DNA of 64,000 nucleotides. Source: Orychophragmus violaceus (lineage: Eukaryota; Streptophyta; Magnoliopsida; Brassicales; Brassicaceae). A model generated the notes under the pieces. That model was not told the DNA's origin. It saw nothing but the letters and a program-made list of their open reading frames with translations, and did not search any database. The DNA is taken from positions 4,040,461 to 4,104,460 of the forward strand of contig CM058238.1 of assembly GCA_030180135.1 (NCBI GenBank), given 5' to 3'. Positions 10,945-22,628 of this stretch are shown piece by piece; the first letter of the stretch is position 1, and each line of letters begins with the position of its first letter. The position numbers were made by a program, and so were the translations under genes.

Positions 10945-13836
10945 CTAATCGATCTTAACCGAGGAATAGATGAGCCTCGTGAACCAGAGACAAGCATAGA
11001 ACCCAATTGTTCCTGTGAGCACAAAGAAAGCGTAAGACGCGATGAGCATGTACCCAAAGTAAAGCATCGCCGAGACTAGCTTGGTGATCTGAAGCTTTGT
11101 AAAGAAGTAGAACGTCGCGTAGAGGAAGAGATATAGAGCTGATGAGCCTGATGTTAGGTAAGATCTCCACCACCAAAGATAGTCCTCACTGCAAAGCTGG
11201 AAGTAGCAGAGTACTACGGTTATCTCTGCGCAAGTAACGATGAGGATTACAAAGACGAGGAAGAGGAACCCGAAGATGTAGTAGAACTGGTTGAGCCAGA
11301 TGGATGTGAGGATGAAGAAGAGTTCGATGAAGACTGCACCAAAAGGTAGGATTCCTCCAATGAGGATTGAGAAGACAGGGTTCATATACCAAGCTTGCTC
11401 TGGGACTTGCCTTGGGATTTTGTTGGTTTTCACTGGGTCGTCAACCGCTGGTTTCTTGAAACCAAGGTAAGCACCAACAAAGACAAGAGGAACTGAGATG
11501 CCAAACCAGAGGAAGATCAAGGCAAACATTGTTCCGAAGGGGACAGCCCCAGATGACTTCTGTCCCCAGATGAGAGCGTTTAGGACAAAGAAGATGGCTG
11601 AGACAACTGCAGGGAACAAGAAGGCTGTTCTGAAAGCGATTCTCTTCCACTCTGTTCCTTTGAACATTTTGTAGAGACGTGAAGAAGCGTAACCAGCAAA
11701 GAGTCCCATGAAGACCCAGAGGAGAAGCATGGCCGTCATCAGACCACCCCGATTCGAGGGGGAGAGAAATCCAAGCATGGCGAAGATCATTGTGACGAGT
11801 ACCATGCCTAAACATTGGACCCCTGTACCAACGTAGACGCAGAGCAGATCTGAGTTGGTTGGAAGCCTGAAAACATCACCATGGACAAGCTTCCACCCTG
11901 TCTCTTCTTGAGCTTCTTCTTGAGTCTCGAGCTCGTTGTATCTTGAAATGTCACGGTAAAGGGTCCTCAGCATTATCATCGCCACCATACCAGATAGGAA
12001 AAGGACGATCATCAGAGAGTTGACGATAGAGAACCAGTGAATTTGGTTGTCACTCATCAGAAGATAAGCATCCCATCTAGATGCCCATTTCACGTCACTT
12101 TCCTGAACAGGAGCAGCAGCAGGCAATCAGAAAATTACTGAGAACAAGAACTTCGTCGCATTTGTTTAAGACACAAATCGTAGAGTACTCTTTTCATTAA
12201 AAAATAAAAATAAAAAAATACTTGCCTGGAAATCAACATCATAAGTGAAGATGATCTCCTTCTTTTGTTCAACTTCTTGAGGGGTAGCCGAGCTAACGAC
12301 CAGGCGTTTTGTGTGAGGATCACAGGTCGTCAGACGGGTCTTCTCACTCCATTCTCCATCGTATTCATGCTTAACACTACAAATTCAGGGAAAGGCTATC
12401 AGTACTGGAAGACAAGGAGCCCCAAGAGACATTCAAATTATGGCGAAGATGCACCTGTAAGGTTTAACCTCAAATCCCACAATCCTTGCAGAATCAGTTT
12501 CCATATCTCTGTGATATCGGACTGTAAATGCCAAGTGATTGTGCATAAAGAGCTTTTGCTCTTTGCTCTGTGTATACAAAACGCAATTCAGAAAATTGAG
12601 CTATTTATTTCCCATACATTTGAAATACTGTTGACAATCGAAACCTACTTACCCCTTCATACTGGCCTTTAAGACCAATATGATAGCCAAGCTGATAAAC
12701 AACAGCGGGAGCACCCTGTTCCGATCTTTCGATTGGAACCACAAGAGGAAGGTTGTCGAGTATCCTAGCACACATAAGAAACACTTGTAAGAAAACTGGC
12801 AAAAGGAAAGCATGCTCTCCATACAAAGAATCGAGCAAAACTTGATATTTTTGGTCCTACATGTTGACCCGGTAGTCATCATTAATCTTTTCTTTGAACG
12901 CTTTGGCTGTCTTCGCATCAAGAGTGACCCGGCAGAGAATATTGCACATCTGTGCCTCCCGCATTTTAAACTGCAGTTGATTCAAATCCACAAGGGTTAG
13001 GAATAAAGTACAGACGTAGATTCTTAAACATCCTGCAATAGAGACTAACCGAATATGGAGCATTTTCTATCCGGTCACCCCGAAGCACTTCTCCAAGATT
13101 CTCAGTACTATCCACTATCTTCTTAGGTTGACAAAAAGGAAGGGAGTAATACGAATATGGAAGCTGAGTCTTTATGGAGGTTAATTTATTCACTTTAACC
13201 TTCAGTTCATCACCCTGCAAACAAAGATATACTCGATACATTTGGATATGATTCCGTCATTCTGCAAGTATATTCTAGTAAAACATGCAAGTATACTTAG
13301 ACTGAGATTCGTTATAAAGAATGCATGACCGACATTGCACTTGTGCCCACAACTTAGATTTTGTATCAACTGCAATCTAAACAAGAGCTAGAGGGAGCAG
13401 AGAGGGAAATCACTAATAACCATATATCTGCGCTATAGTGCCGATATTGTACAGATCGAGAGATTGGTGTATCGGAAATGAAGTGAATTAAAGCCTCAGC
13501 CAAAACTAATCACCCCATTATCTTAGGAAAAAAAGCTTAACCAGAAGTCGGTGCATCAGCACACCGACTCTCATTTTCTATAGCTTTCTCGCGGATCAAC
13601 AAGTACTGATTAATCCTAAGGGCAATCAACATCATACCCAGAACATAACCGCAGATCGAGAAGATCCAATTCAGATCTAAAAGCCTAGGAGCACAAATTC
13701 GAACGTTTACCTTTTCGAAATCCTGAGGAGCGACACCTGGGAGATAGAAAGAGTGAGCGACATGAATGAAGAGCAGAAGAATGAAGGCGATCGCGGATCC
13801 AGAAGTTTCCGATATTCTCCGAAACTCCATAGCCAT
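10945..13836 (-). CDS. Transmembrane 9 superfamily member (EMP70 family)
   Basis: Seven exons on the minus strand: 13711-13836, 13050-13214, 12861-12970, 12653-12764, 12455-12567, 12226-12376 and 10945-12102, 644 residues. The start MAMEFRR is followed by a hydrophobic signal peptide (to about residue 30) and the YLPGVAPQDF mature start. A lumenal domain occupies residues 30-275; the long last exon encodes nine membrane helices, including LFLSGMVAMIMLRTLYRDI, and ends in VKID, the KXD Golgi-retention signal of the family. The intron between exons 6 and 7 starts with GC (CAG|GCAAGT) instead of GT. Probable orthologue of AT5G10840 (EMP1), of nearly the same length. Confidence 0.93.
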
Positions 13837-14388
13837 GGCTGTTCCCACGAAGTAAAGAAAAAACAAATGACCAGATCTGAAGCTACGCTACAGTTTGTTT
13901 ATTTTCTTCGAGACGAAGACCCAGCTCCGCTTGTAATGTGATACATCCCGGTTTATTTCTCCGGTTCGACTCGTTACTCTTCGTTCCTTATCAACCATTA
14001 ATAATACGCCACGTCACTACTTGTATAGTCTTGCAACTAGCTATCCCGATGATGTCCACGGTATCATAAACCATGATTAGTTAATTAATCAAAAGCATTG
14101 CTAATGAATCCAAATCCATCATTAGATGATCTTTTGTCCAGGGGTATACGTAAAAGAATACTGTGTCGGAATATTCTTTCTATATTCTTTTAATATTGTC
14201 GCTTTTTAATTTACTTCATCGAATCTAATCTAATTTATATTTTTCTTCGTAGTCGTTAATTACGATTCATTTTCTTGTTAGTTTTCAAATTTTCTTCGCC
14301 AATATTGACGCCAACAAGATTTGACGTCTAAAACCCAAAATATACAACCTCTCTTATAAAAATAAATTGTTTTCAAAAAGTCACTCAT
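13837..14388. promoter_or_regulatory. Upstream region of the TM9 gene
   Basis: The first about 150 bases above the start should be the 5' UTR and promoter of the TM9 gene (minus strand). From about 14140 the sequence is AT-rich spacer up to the target-site duplication of the adjacent retroposon. No coding signal. Confidence 0.4.
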
Positions 14389-15651
14389 AGAAATCGAACA
14401 GTGCTAGGAAACAAAAGGGGTCCATAAAAACACAGTTCGCCCTAGCTCCTCTTCGCTCCCAGGTGCAGTTCCCAAGAAGCCGCCGCTCGTGATTTCTCCT
14501 TCCTCCTCGGCCGGTGTTTATGTCGCCGCCGGGGAGGGTTTCTAGTCGCTGTGGTCCTGTGTAGACAGCCTGCTCCTCTCCCTGGTCGTCGCCGACGGTT
14601 TCGCCGGGTCCGCCGCTGCCGTATCTTTTCCGATCACTGCCTTCCTCTCTGCATCTCGCCAACGTCCCCTCTGCCCCGCTCTCGACTCCTCTCAGCTCGC
14701 TGGCTTGCTTCTGGTCTTTCACTGCTGCTCTTCATCTCCTCCAGGCGAATCTGGTGCGGTGAGTTCGTGGTTCCGGTGTGTTTCTTCTTTCTTACAGATC
14801 TTGCTCGGGCTCGGATGGTGCTTTTTCTGGTCCTTTATCTCGGATTTGGTCGAGTCGTACGGGATGGTTGTCGGCGTAGTGTCTGAGGTGTGGTCTCGGT
14901 TTAGCTTTTAGGTTTGGTCGGTTTTGGTTCCGGGTTTCGGTTAGGTTTAGAGGAGTGGTGCAATTCGGTTTTAGTTTAAGGCTTTTGGTTCCTCTGCTAT
15001 AAATGGCTGATCAAAGGTTCATTTCTTGGTTCTAATTCCTATGTTTGCAGGCTGTGCTTAGTTGTGAGTTTGTGGTGAGCGTTTTTCTTGATGTTATTTC
15101 CGGTTTCGTTGAATTCGGGTTTCAGTTGGTTAGGTTTCGCTGGAGATGTGGGTGTTTTTAAGGGCTTCTATCTAGGTGGTATTCAGACGCTTGTGTGTGT
15201 CTTAGTCGTATCCGAAAGAGTGTTAGTGGAACTTGTAGTGCTTCCATCTTGTCGGGTTATGAAGTCTAGTTTCTTTGGGTTTGGGTTCGAGAGAGTTTCT
15301 CTGTGTTTCCCCAGGTTGCGGATGTTATCGTTTGGTGGGCCGTGGGCAACTTCGATAAATCTCGTTCTCAGTTCGTTGCAGGATGCATGGTTTGTAAGCG
15401 TGGTTGTTATCACTAGGTTTTGAATTTTTGAGTTATGTCTGTTTAGTCGTAGGATTTAGTTACCGGGGATATTTCGTTATTCCGCCGGTTTAGTTTCCCT
15501 GTATTTTTGGGATTAGTTTCCCTGACTTTTTGGGATTAGTTTCTGGAGAAGGGTTTGTCTTCTGTCGGCTTTTGTATCCCAAAACCGCATCCTTTCATGG
15601 CTATTAATAAAAGTATAACTTCAGTGAAAAAAAAAAAGAAATCGAATAGTG
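14389..15651 (+). mobile_element. Retroposon with poly(A) tail and 15-bp TSD (Sadhu-like?)
   Basis: The element body spans about 14404-15636. It is bounded by near-identical 15-mers, AGAAATCGAACAGTG (14389-14403) and AGAAATCGAATAGTG (15637-15651), one mismatch apart. The right copy follows an A-run (15627-15637), and AATAAAA lies just upstream near 15606. It is GC-rich and pyrimidine-biased at the left, unlike the flanks, and has no long ORF. These are hallmarks of target-primed retroposition of a polyadenylated RNA. The size and lack of coding capacity recall the Sadhu retroposons of Arabidopsis, but I cannot confirm the family. Confidence 0.75.
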
Positions 15652-15852
15652 GATTTGTACAATATTAAAACTAGTTTCAACCAATACAACATAATCAAAT
15701 TTTTAAAATTAATTCAATGCCCTTAAATAATTTATAGGTTTTGGCGCCTAAAGCACGGGTTTATACCACTTTTAACCCAAGATCGGCTTTGTTATCCTCA
15801 ATACTCAATATTAATTGCATTTTTTCCGCTTAATACTCAATACTCAAGATCG

Positions 15853-15887
15853 GTTAAGTCTCCTTTAGCTTGACCATTGTATATAAC
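15853..15887. repeat. 35-bp inverted repeat, left copy
   Basis: This 35-mer is the exact reverse complement of 17519-17553. It lies at the 3' end of the gag remnant, overlapping its last codons. See the matching entry on the right side. Confidence 0.9.
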
Positions 15888-17153
15888 CGTTATTAGGATG
15901 GTTAGGAATAGTACCAGAAGTAGATGTAGTAGCCATGATACCATGGTCTGTAATAGTAGCATGTGAGGAAGGAACCGAATGCTCTGGAACTCGAACCTGA
16001 GTATTAAACTGAGAAATAAGTTGCTGAATTTGTTGTGGTGTGAGCTCCTGAAGAGTAACATTAGGTCTAACATCTTGTGGATAAGAGAGCATTGGTTGTG
16101 GAGATTGGTAATGCGTCTGACCAACAGCAGAATACACATTAGCAATATCATTGGCTTGTTGAGTTGCATTTGGAACTGTGGTGTTTTGCATCTGTTGTGA
16201 CATCTGTTGAGGAAACTGCGGACCTCTCTGAGTATATGGATTCTTAGACTGAGAATGATTGGTCCTATAACCCAGAGGAAACCCATGGAGTTTGAAACGT
16301 TTCTGAACAGTGTGACCTGATTTACCACAATGCGTGCACACTGGTCTCTGAGTAAAACGAGCAGTACCATAAGCTGCAACATAAGTACTATCCTCAGGAA
16401 CAACAGAAGTAGTCGCCTGGAAAGCGATAGTATCCATCTTGGTCACCGGTTTAATAGTCTTTTGTCTCTCATCTTGAGTAAGCATGTTAAATGCTTCTTC
16501 AATGGTAGGAATTGGTTTTAACATCGGGATATGGCGCCTAGACTGTTCATCGGATTCGTTCAAACCCATAAGAAATTTGATAACACGACTCCTATCCTGT
16601 AGCTTTTCCCATAATGCAGCAGTACCACACTCGCATCTACCACAAGTACAAACAGGAAGTTCAACATAGTTCTTATGCTCTTCCCAAAGAGTAAGTAACT
16701 CAGTATAGTAAGCTGAAATATCCATCGATCCCTGTTCAATCTTACTCAATCTTTTCTCTATATCAAAAACTCTAGGAGCATCAGCTTGCTTAAACCTAGT
16801 AACCAAATTCTTATGAACAACAAGCTTTGGCCTATTTTCTTCGAGACTGAATTCATTAACCAGGTAGCCACAATATCATTGCAACGAGACCACGCACCAT
16901 AATCACGATGATCTAGAGAAGGTTTAACGATCGTACCGTCTATGAAGCCTAGCTTATTGCGCACATTCAGAGCCATGCGAATTGATCGTCGCCAAGAGTA
17001 AAAATCTGAAGCCATTGTCAATCGATCGGAGACAAGAATCAATCCAGCATGATCATTGTTATGGAGATAGTACGGGTTCTCATATTGATCAGCTGAATAT
17101 CGCGAAGAATCATGGAAATCTTGTGATTGAGAACCAGAATTAACATTCACCAT
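15865..17153 (-). pseudogene. Copia-type gag remnant (frameshifted)
   Basis: Two open stretches on the minus strand, 16758-17153 and 15865-16806, form one gag with a frame change near 16800-16830. The first part shows the Copia gag N-terminal domain (LVSDRLTMASDFYSWRRSI, then KLGFIDGTI). The second has the UBN2-like region (GSMDISAYYTELLTLWEEH) and a zinc knuckle, CTHCGKSGHTVQKRFKLHGFP, in which the last Cys has become Arg. No protease, integrase or reverse transcriptase follows. A primer-binding site lies upstream at 17385-17397. It is a dead or strongly deleted non-autonomous Copia copy. Confidence 0.85.
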
Positions 17154-17384
17154 TTCAGCAAAGAAGAGTTCAAGAAAACAATCGGATCAATCGGAAGGAA
17201 ATGATTTTTAAAACGGATCGAATAGAAAGAATCAAGCGAAGGAAGATTGAAGAATCAAGCAAAGAAAATCCAAAATATCGATGAACAATCTTCCAATCGC
17301 AACAAGAAAGAAAATCGCAAAACGCGAGAAAAGAGAAATTGGAGCACTCATTAAAATCAAAAGTATGCAGAAGCGAAAAGCAAA

Positions 17385-17397
17385 TGCTCTGATACCA
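17385..17397 (-). other. Retrotransposon primer-binding site
   Basis: On the minus strand this reads TGGTATCAGAGCA, the standard plant Copia primer-binding site, matching the 3' end of initiator tRNA-Met. It lies upstream of the gag start, so the 5' LTR should occupy the bases just above 17400. Confidence 0.85.
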
Positions 17398-17399
17398 AT

Positions 17400-17625
17400 T
17401 AAGCTTTGATTATCGACATTAATGGAGATATCAAAGCTCAGATTCCAGAGGAAGAAGAAGATTGAATATGAAAATGTTTCTTATTCAGCTAAAAAAACAA
17501 ACTGTACAACGTCATTCTGTTATATACAATGGTCAAGCTAAAGGAGACTTAACTGGACTTAATTCAACCATTCTAAATAACCGGTTTAATGAGATAACCA
17601 TCCTAACCATCCTAATAGCTATGTC
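17400..17625 (-). mobile_element. Probable 5' LTR remnant of the Copia element
   Basis: The interval abuts the primer-binding site and includes the right arm of the 35-bp inverted repeat at 17519-17553. A 17-base motif (TATTAGGATGGTTAGGA on the minus strand) near 17600-17616 is also found at 15890-15906 on the plus strand. No matching direct LTR exists downstream of gag, so the element has lost or rearranged its 3' end. The outer limit is approximate. Confidence 0.5.
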
Positions 17626-19404
17626 TCTCTTGTATGGTTTCTTCTCTACTTATTATATTTTTCTTTTAACTCTTAATAAGATTTTATGTTTTTTTGGAAA
17701 TTTTTTAACAATCATACAATAATTTATCAAAAAATGGGTTTTATTATTTTCTTAGACTATCACCTATTTGGAAAATTGAAGGATATTCAATAAATTTTTA
17801 TAAGCTAGAATTGATTCAAAATGAATTATTAATAGCTGTTTTGTGTGTTATGTGTTATTTTGTAACCTCTCTTTTAATCTTTTTCCGTTAGAAATATTAT
17901 TTTCATGTGTTTTAACTTTTTCAAGGTGTACAAATGTTGTCCAAATATAAACAATTGCATTATTTTGATTATATATATATATAACATTAATGATTTTATT
18001 ATATTTTTGGTCAAAATGATTTTATTATATTAAAAGGGCATTATTTTCTAGTGATTCGGTGATTATGAATTCGTCACTTGATAAAGATTGAAAAATGAAA
18101 TTAATGTTACATTTGAGGTTTGTGAAATACTTGTTTCTTTGTTTTTCTAAATGATGGCCAACTAAAAGAATATTGACTTTGCTGTAAATATGTTTTGGGA
18201 TCCAGAAAACACAAAACTTTCTCGTCGAAAAGAATGTGTTTCTTAGATCACAAATATCACGCCAATGATACATATCTAGTATCAAGAAAAGCCACACTAT
18301 GTCTTTAATTGGTTGAAAATGAAAGTTCAAACAACAAAAACATTCAAAAGGAATATGTAGTAGTTTGTAGTTTTTCTGTTTTGTTGTTGAAGTATTCTAT
18401 AACTTTAGCATCTAGTTTATTTGGTTTGAAATTAATACTTTTTCCTTATGGATTGGATTTGATGCAAATGAAGTGATCCTAGATGATGATGATGATATTA
18501 TGTTTTTTTGAAAAATTGGTCATTGTGGTAAGAGTTGGAAGATTTTGTTACAAATATTTCGAGAAAGATGTTATAAGTATACCGGTTCAACAAGTTAAAT
18601 GAAACAACACAAAATTGTTGTCTCAAAATTAGTACAAAAGAGGCTCAGGTTTTCACATCCCACAATGATCTCTATCCTCCCTATTACACAATGTTAGTGA
18701 ATATAATAACATACCTGCAAACAAGACATAATGTATCAATAGAACAATTTGTTTTGATGTTGATGTATTGATATTTCGACAGTTTTAAACCATGTTTTAT
18801 ATACGTTTTTAGTCTAATTCCATTATTCGCCTCTATATTTATGCATAGTTTAGCTTATTTTGCATTTAGAATCCAAATTAATACTTGCATTTGCATTATA
18901 TAAGCTACAAAACCTATTATAATTTTAAAGATAATGTTAAAGCCCAATGAGTTCATGTACATATCGAACATTCTCAACAGTTGGGGAACTTTTCAGAGAA
19001 TATTTCGTAAATGGAAACAAAATATGGTTCGGATACAGCTGACAGCTTGATGAATACATACATCAAGATAGAGAAACCATTAACCACCTCTAGTTCTCAA
19101 AACCTACAGTTTTCTACCACCGAGTTTACCTTTAATACAATAATAACTCCAACTGTTTTCGATTCTACCAATTTTCACCTCATATACTCTTGCCTAAAAC
19201 AACAACAATTAAATGAAAAAAAAAAAAAGACAAAACAGAGAAGCAAGTGAGATTTTCATATCATTATAGTCAGCTATATGGGTAGGCCGAAATCAAGAAA
19301 TTGAACATTATCATAGTGAGAAAGAAGTTGTAACCATTAAAGACGATTAAATACTAAAACCCAAAAAAAACGAACTCCATCAAATCACATCACATGATTG
19401 ATAT
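17626..19404. other. Gene-free AT-rich spacer
   Basis: About 1.8 kb without convincing coding sequence. Short open stretches (for example 18025-18330 on the minus strand and 19011-19250 on the plus strand) have low-complexity composition and no recognisable domain. No transposon termini were found here. Confidence 0.4.
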
Positions 19405-20306
19405 TTAGTAAGACTGGTTAGGCCAGAGAAAGAATTCAGTTGGATTTGGCGCTACGAGTCCCATTGATCCATGAATGTTGGAGTTATTACTAGTGCCAAT
19501 TGAACCAGAAGCTGCCTTTGTCTGATACTTCTGGAAAAAGTTCTGTTGATGATGGTAAAGAGCAGTTGCTTCAAAAAGGATTCCGCATGGAATCATCTGA
19601 GATTGACCGGCTGAGTGAGCGAAGTTAATGCTACTGTTATTGGGAGAGGACTGAAGCTGGAATGGTGGAGTTGATGATGACCGAGGATTTGTTTCTGCTC
19701 AGCTGAAGCAGATTCTAAAGAGAGCTTAAGACGTTTGGCTGCACCACCAATGGGAAGTGAACTCTTCATGATGGCTTCGACGTCATAACGGTTCATCTCA
19801 AAGTTAGTTACAGCGTTTATTCCTCTGAATTTGATCGCTGCTATCGTATGCCTCAGCACCATCAAACAAACAAAAAGATCAGAACTTTAACTAAACAACT
19901 TACGACCCAAGTTTTATTGATTGAATTACCAAAGGTTCCGAGGTAAAGATCTTTGTTGCCGGCAACACGTCCAATTCTTGCTTGCCAATGTCCTTGTTGA
20001 TGATGCCTTTTCACACCTCGGTATATCGAAGCTCCTCTCGAGAATCCACTACTCTCCCTGTAATTACATCGGAAAACATATAGATATAAAACCCCCCATT
20101 CGATTCAAAAAACTGATCTTGCTTTTGGATGTTATATCGGCTTAACCTCTTAGAAAACATATATATTATATAAACATATATATATATATATATATATAAG
20201 ACCCCGTTCGGTTTAAATTGGTCTGATCTTACCTCCTAAGGGAAGCAATGAACTCTTGTTTGGTCATGTGCTTCATTTCCTCTAATTCTTTTGAGTAATT
20301 TGTAAT
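19405..20306 (-). pseudogene. Truncated copy of AINTEGUMENTA-like 6 / PLETHORA3
   Basis: Minus-strand remnants of the second AP2 repeat and the C terminus of an AIL6/PLT3-type transcription factor. Exon-like blocks: 20233-20306 (KELEEMKHMTKQEFIASLRR), 19930-20057 (SSGFSRGASIYRGVKRHHQQ, then VAGNKDLYLGTF) and about 19405-19860 (AAIKFRGINAVTNFEMNRYD through a C terminus ending EFFLWPNQSY). Introns are retained, so it arose by DNA duplication rather than retroposition. The third block has lost the start of its exon, two bases in the codons for EAYDIAA, and one base after LHH, shifting the frame twice. The first AP2 repeat and N terminus are absent upstream. It cannot encode a working AP2 protein. 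Confidence 0.88.
20161..20201. repeat. (TA)n microsatellite
   Basis: An interrupted run of TA dinucleotides within an intron of the AIL6-like pseudogene. Confidence 0.8.
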
Positions 20307-21155
20307 CTAAATTCATTAGAATGGATTAGTAAAGAAGATAAAAAACCCACTTAAGGAACAAATCAGAAGATGAAAAGAAGTTGTTTACAGGGAAATTGGT
20401 GGTTGCAGTAGCATTCGTCTTAGATCTGCTTCTTAAGCAGGTTTTGATGCTAACTTAGATCTGCTACCTTAACAAGTGCTACCTTTTAATAATCAGAAAT
20501 CTATTAAGCAAAAAAAAAAAATTTAACTAACTTTGATTGGTAACTTCTTTTTTTCTTTAAAATGAGAATCCTATTTATATTTAAATGTAATTCCACAATC
20601 CAGCAGATTACCAATTAACTAATTTTTTAAAAAAATTAATAAATCGTACAACTATAATTCGTTTTCAGCTGATTTGTATTTTTGCAACTTCCTGAAACAA
20701 CCATTGTCTTGTTTTGTGGTTTGAGATAGATGATACTATGGTATTTTTTAGTACTGAACATGTCAAAGTAATTGTTGATTTTAAAGAATGTTGTACCAAT
20801 ATTCATGGTCCATTGATTTAGCATCAAAACTCCATGTACTACTGTATTTTTTAAAAAATTACTTTTTGACAGCCTCAAATGTTCTCAACGTATTTAACAT
20901 AAATATCACAACAATTGGAGCTTGAAAACATAACATGTAAGGCTTTGATGGCACCACCATTCAGAACCTGTGAATATAAAATAATTCAATTCCAAGAAAT
21001 TGTTGCACTTTTATTGTCACTAAAAAAGAAAAAAAATGTTCAAGAGATGTTAGTTAAGCTTAATTATTGTATCCCAATCTCCCATGATCTGAAATGTAAG
21101 TTAAAAGGACTAAAAATGGAATGATGTCCAAAAACAACAACTAAATCATAAAATC
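20307..21155. other. Gene-free spacer
   Basis: About 850 bases, AT-rich. I searched here in vain for the upstream AIL6 exons and the first AP2 repeat. No other feature is supported. Confidence 0.4.
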
Positions 21156-21782
21156 TCAGAAATGAATGTGACAGTCGGTGGATTGAAAGCCAAACCCTCC
21201 GGCAGAATCAGAGTTACGCAACTGCACCTTGAGTCCACATCGCACACGTGGCTTAAACCGCCACGTGTTCACAAGCCCAAACATAATCCTAGCCCTGATC
21301 CTGACCTCCACGTCGATCCCAAAGACCCCAGATTTCCGATCATCTTCAAATTTCCGCTGGCCTTGACCACCGAGCAACACTAGATTCTGGCCTTTGAACA
21401 CCGTTCCGAGGACCACCGTGGACTTGTGACCCTGGTAGAACGACGGCAAGGACGCGGCTGCGAATCTCTTATGGTCGTAATAAACCGTTGCTTCGAACCT
21501 GTCGTAATGAATACCGATACGAGAGTTAGAGTTTCGGATGGAGAAATTCATTGAGAGATTGTAATGGAGGTTGTTGTTCGTCATTTCAGGATCGAAGCTG
21601 AATCGCGTGAGCTCTGCGTCGCTAACTTGGAATTTGACGGCATTGTGACGGAGCATGGCCCAGACGATGAGTGATACTGTGCAGACGATGATGACTAGGT
21701 TGATGAGGGAATTGACGGTGAAGGCTAAAACGGCGAACACGAATTTTACGATGCACTCGCAGCAACCGCAGAGGCAACACAT
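21156..21782 (-). CDS. NDR1/HIN1-like (LEA_2 domain) membrane protein
   Basis: A single exon of 208 residues. A short Cys-rich cytoplasmic start (MCCLCGCCECIVK) is followed by one membrane span at about residues 15-45. The rest is an extracellular LEA_2/WHy-like beta domain with the family motif NFSIRNSNSRIGIHYD near residue 80 and YYDHKRFAAASLPSFYQG after it. NHL proteins are plasma-membrane or plasmodesmal proteins often linked to defence (family knowledge); the role of this one is unknown. I do not recall a collinear A. thaliana gene here, so its orthology is open. A second upstream ATG at 21885 opens a different frame over the start and would be a uORF if transcribed. Confidence 0.85.
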   Translation of the reverse strand: MCCLCGCCECIVKFVFAVLAFTVNSLINLVIIVCTVSLIVWAMLRHNAVKFQVSDAELTRFSFDPEMTNNNLHYNLSMNFSIRNSNSRIGIHYDRFEATVYYDHKRFAAASLPSFYQGHKSTVVLGTVFKGQNLVLLGGQGQRKFEDDRKSGVFGIDVEVRIRARIMFGLVNTWRFKPRVRCGLKVQLRNSDSAGGFGFQSTDCHIHF

Positions 21783-22628
21783 CGTCGTGGCTATAGATTG
21801 ATAACTTGTGATTCAAGAATATAAAAAAATAACTCTCTTTTATTGAATTGCTTAAAACCTCTTTCAGACCTAAACAATCTCTCAATCACCTATCTCTCAT
21901 AAGAATGTCATAATTCAATAATGTTATTTATAGGTTTTAACACAATTTTGTTAAATTTAATAAGAAAAGGAAATAGCTAACTTTTATTTCTAATAGGAAA
22001 ATCTCCTAAACAACTTAATAGAAATTTTTTTTTTTACTTCAAATATTGAAGCTTATTCAGCAGTCTCTATGTGTTCGATAAAATTTTGCAAATAGAAGGA
22101 ATATTACACAAGTAAACGATTATGTTTGTTCAAAATCTTCCTTCAGCTTCACGTTAATTGGCCATTTGACCATTTATTTTCATAAAAGTATCCTATAAAT
22201 AGAATTGTAAAATTTCCAATCATTTGTCAACCATTTATGCATATACATATAGTTTGCAGAAACTCAATCATAATTTTACAATCACAGTTGATTTATGTGG
22301 AAAAAAAGACCGGGAAATTTCGCAACAAAACAGTGTTTAGAGTAATTAGTTAATAATCATTTTATTATTTCTTGACACAATATGATGGATTTCTAGCGAA
22401 AACAAACATCATAATATTCAATAAAAAGATGGAGTCTTTGGTTTTATTCTCTTGCAGAGAGTAGCACAATTAAGGGAAAGCACAAGAACTTAGTCTTGAC
22501 AAGTTAACCAATGAAACAACAAACATCAGACAACAACAAAGACTCCATATATACATTGATCTGAAAGCTTTTCAAGATGCACTAGACCACACACGAAAGT
22601 GAGGTCTTTTCTTACCAATCATCAACGT
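21783..22628. promoter_or_regulatory. NHL upstream region and CBSX3 3' spacer
   Basis: The bases just above 21782 should hold the NHL promoter and leader. The rest is AT-rich spacer ending in the CBSX3 3' UTR. No coding signal is seen. Confidence 0.4.

Noticed and set aside
13537..13710. C-terminal extension of the first TM9SF exon
   Set aside because: The frame runs into intron 1; splicing after EK to GDELKVKV restores the conserved family sequence.
14381..15423. Several ORFs of 70-113 residues
   Set aside because: They overlap the retroposon on both strands in conflicting frames and have low-complexity composition.
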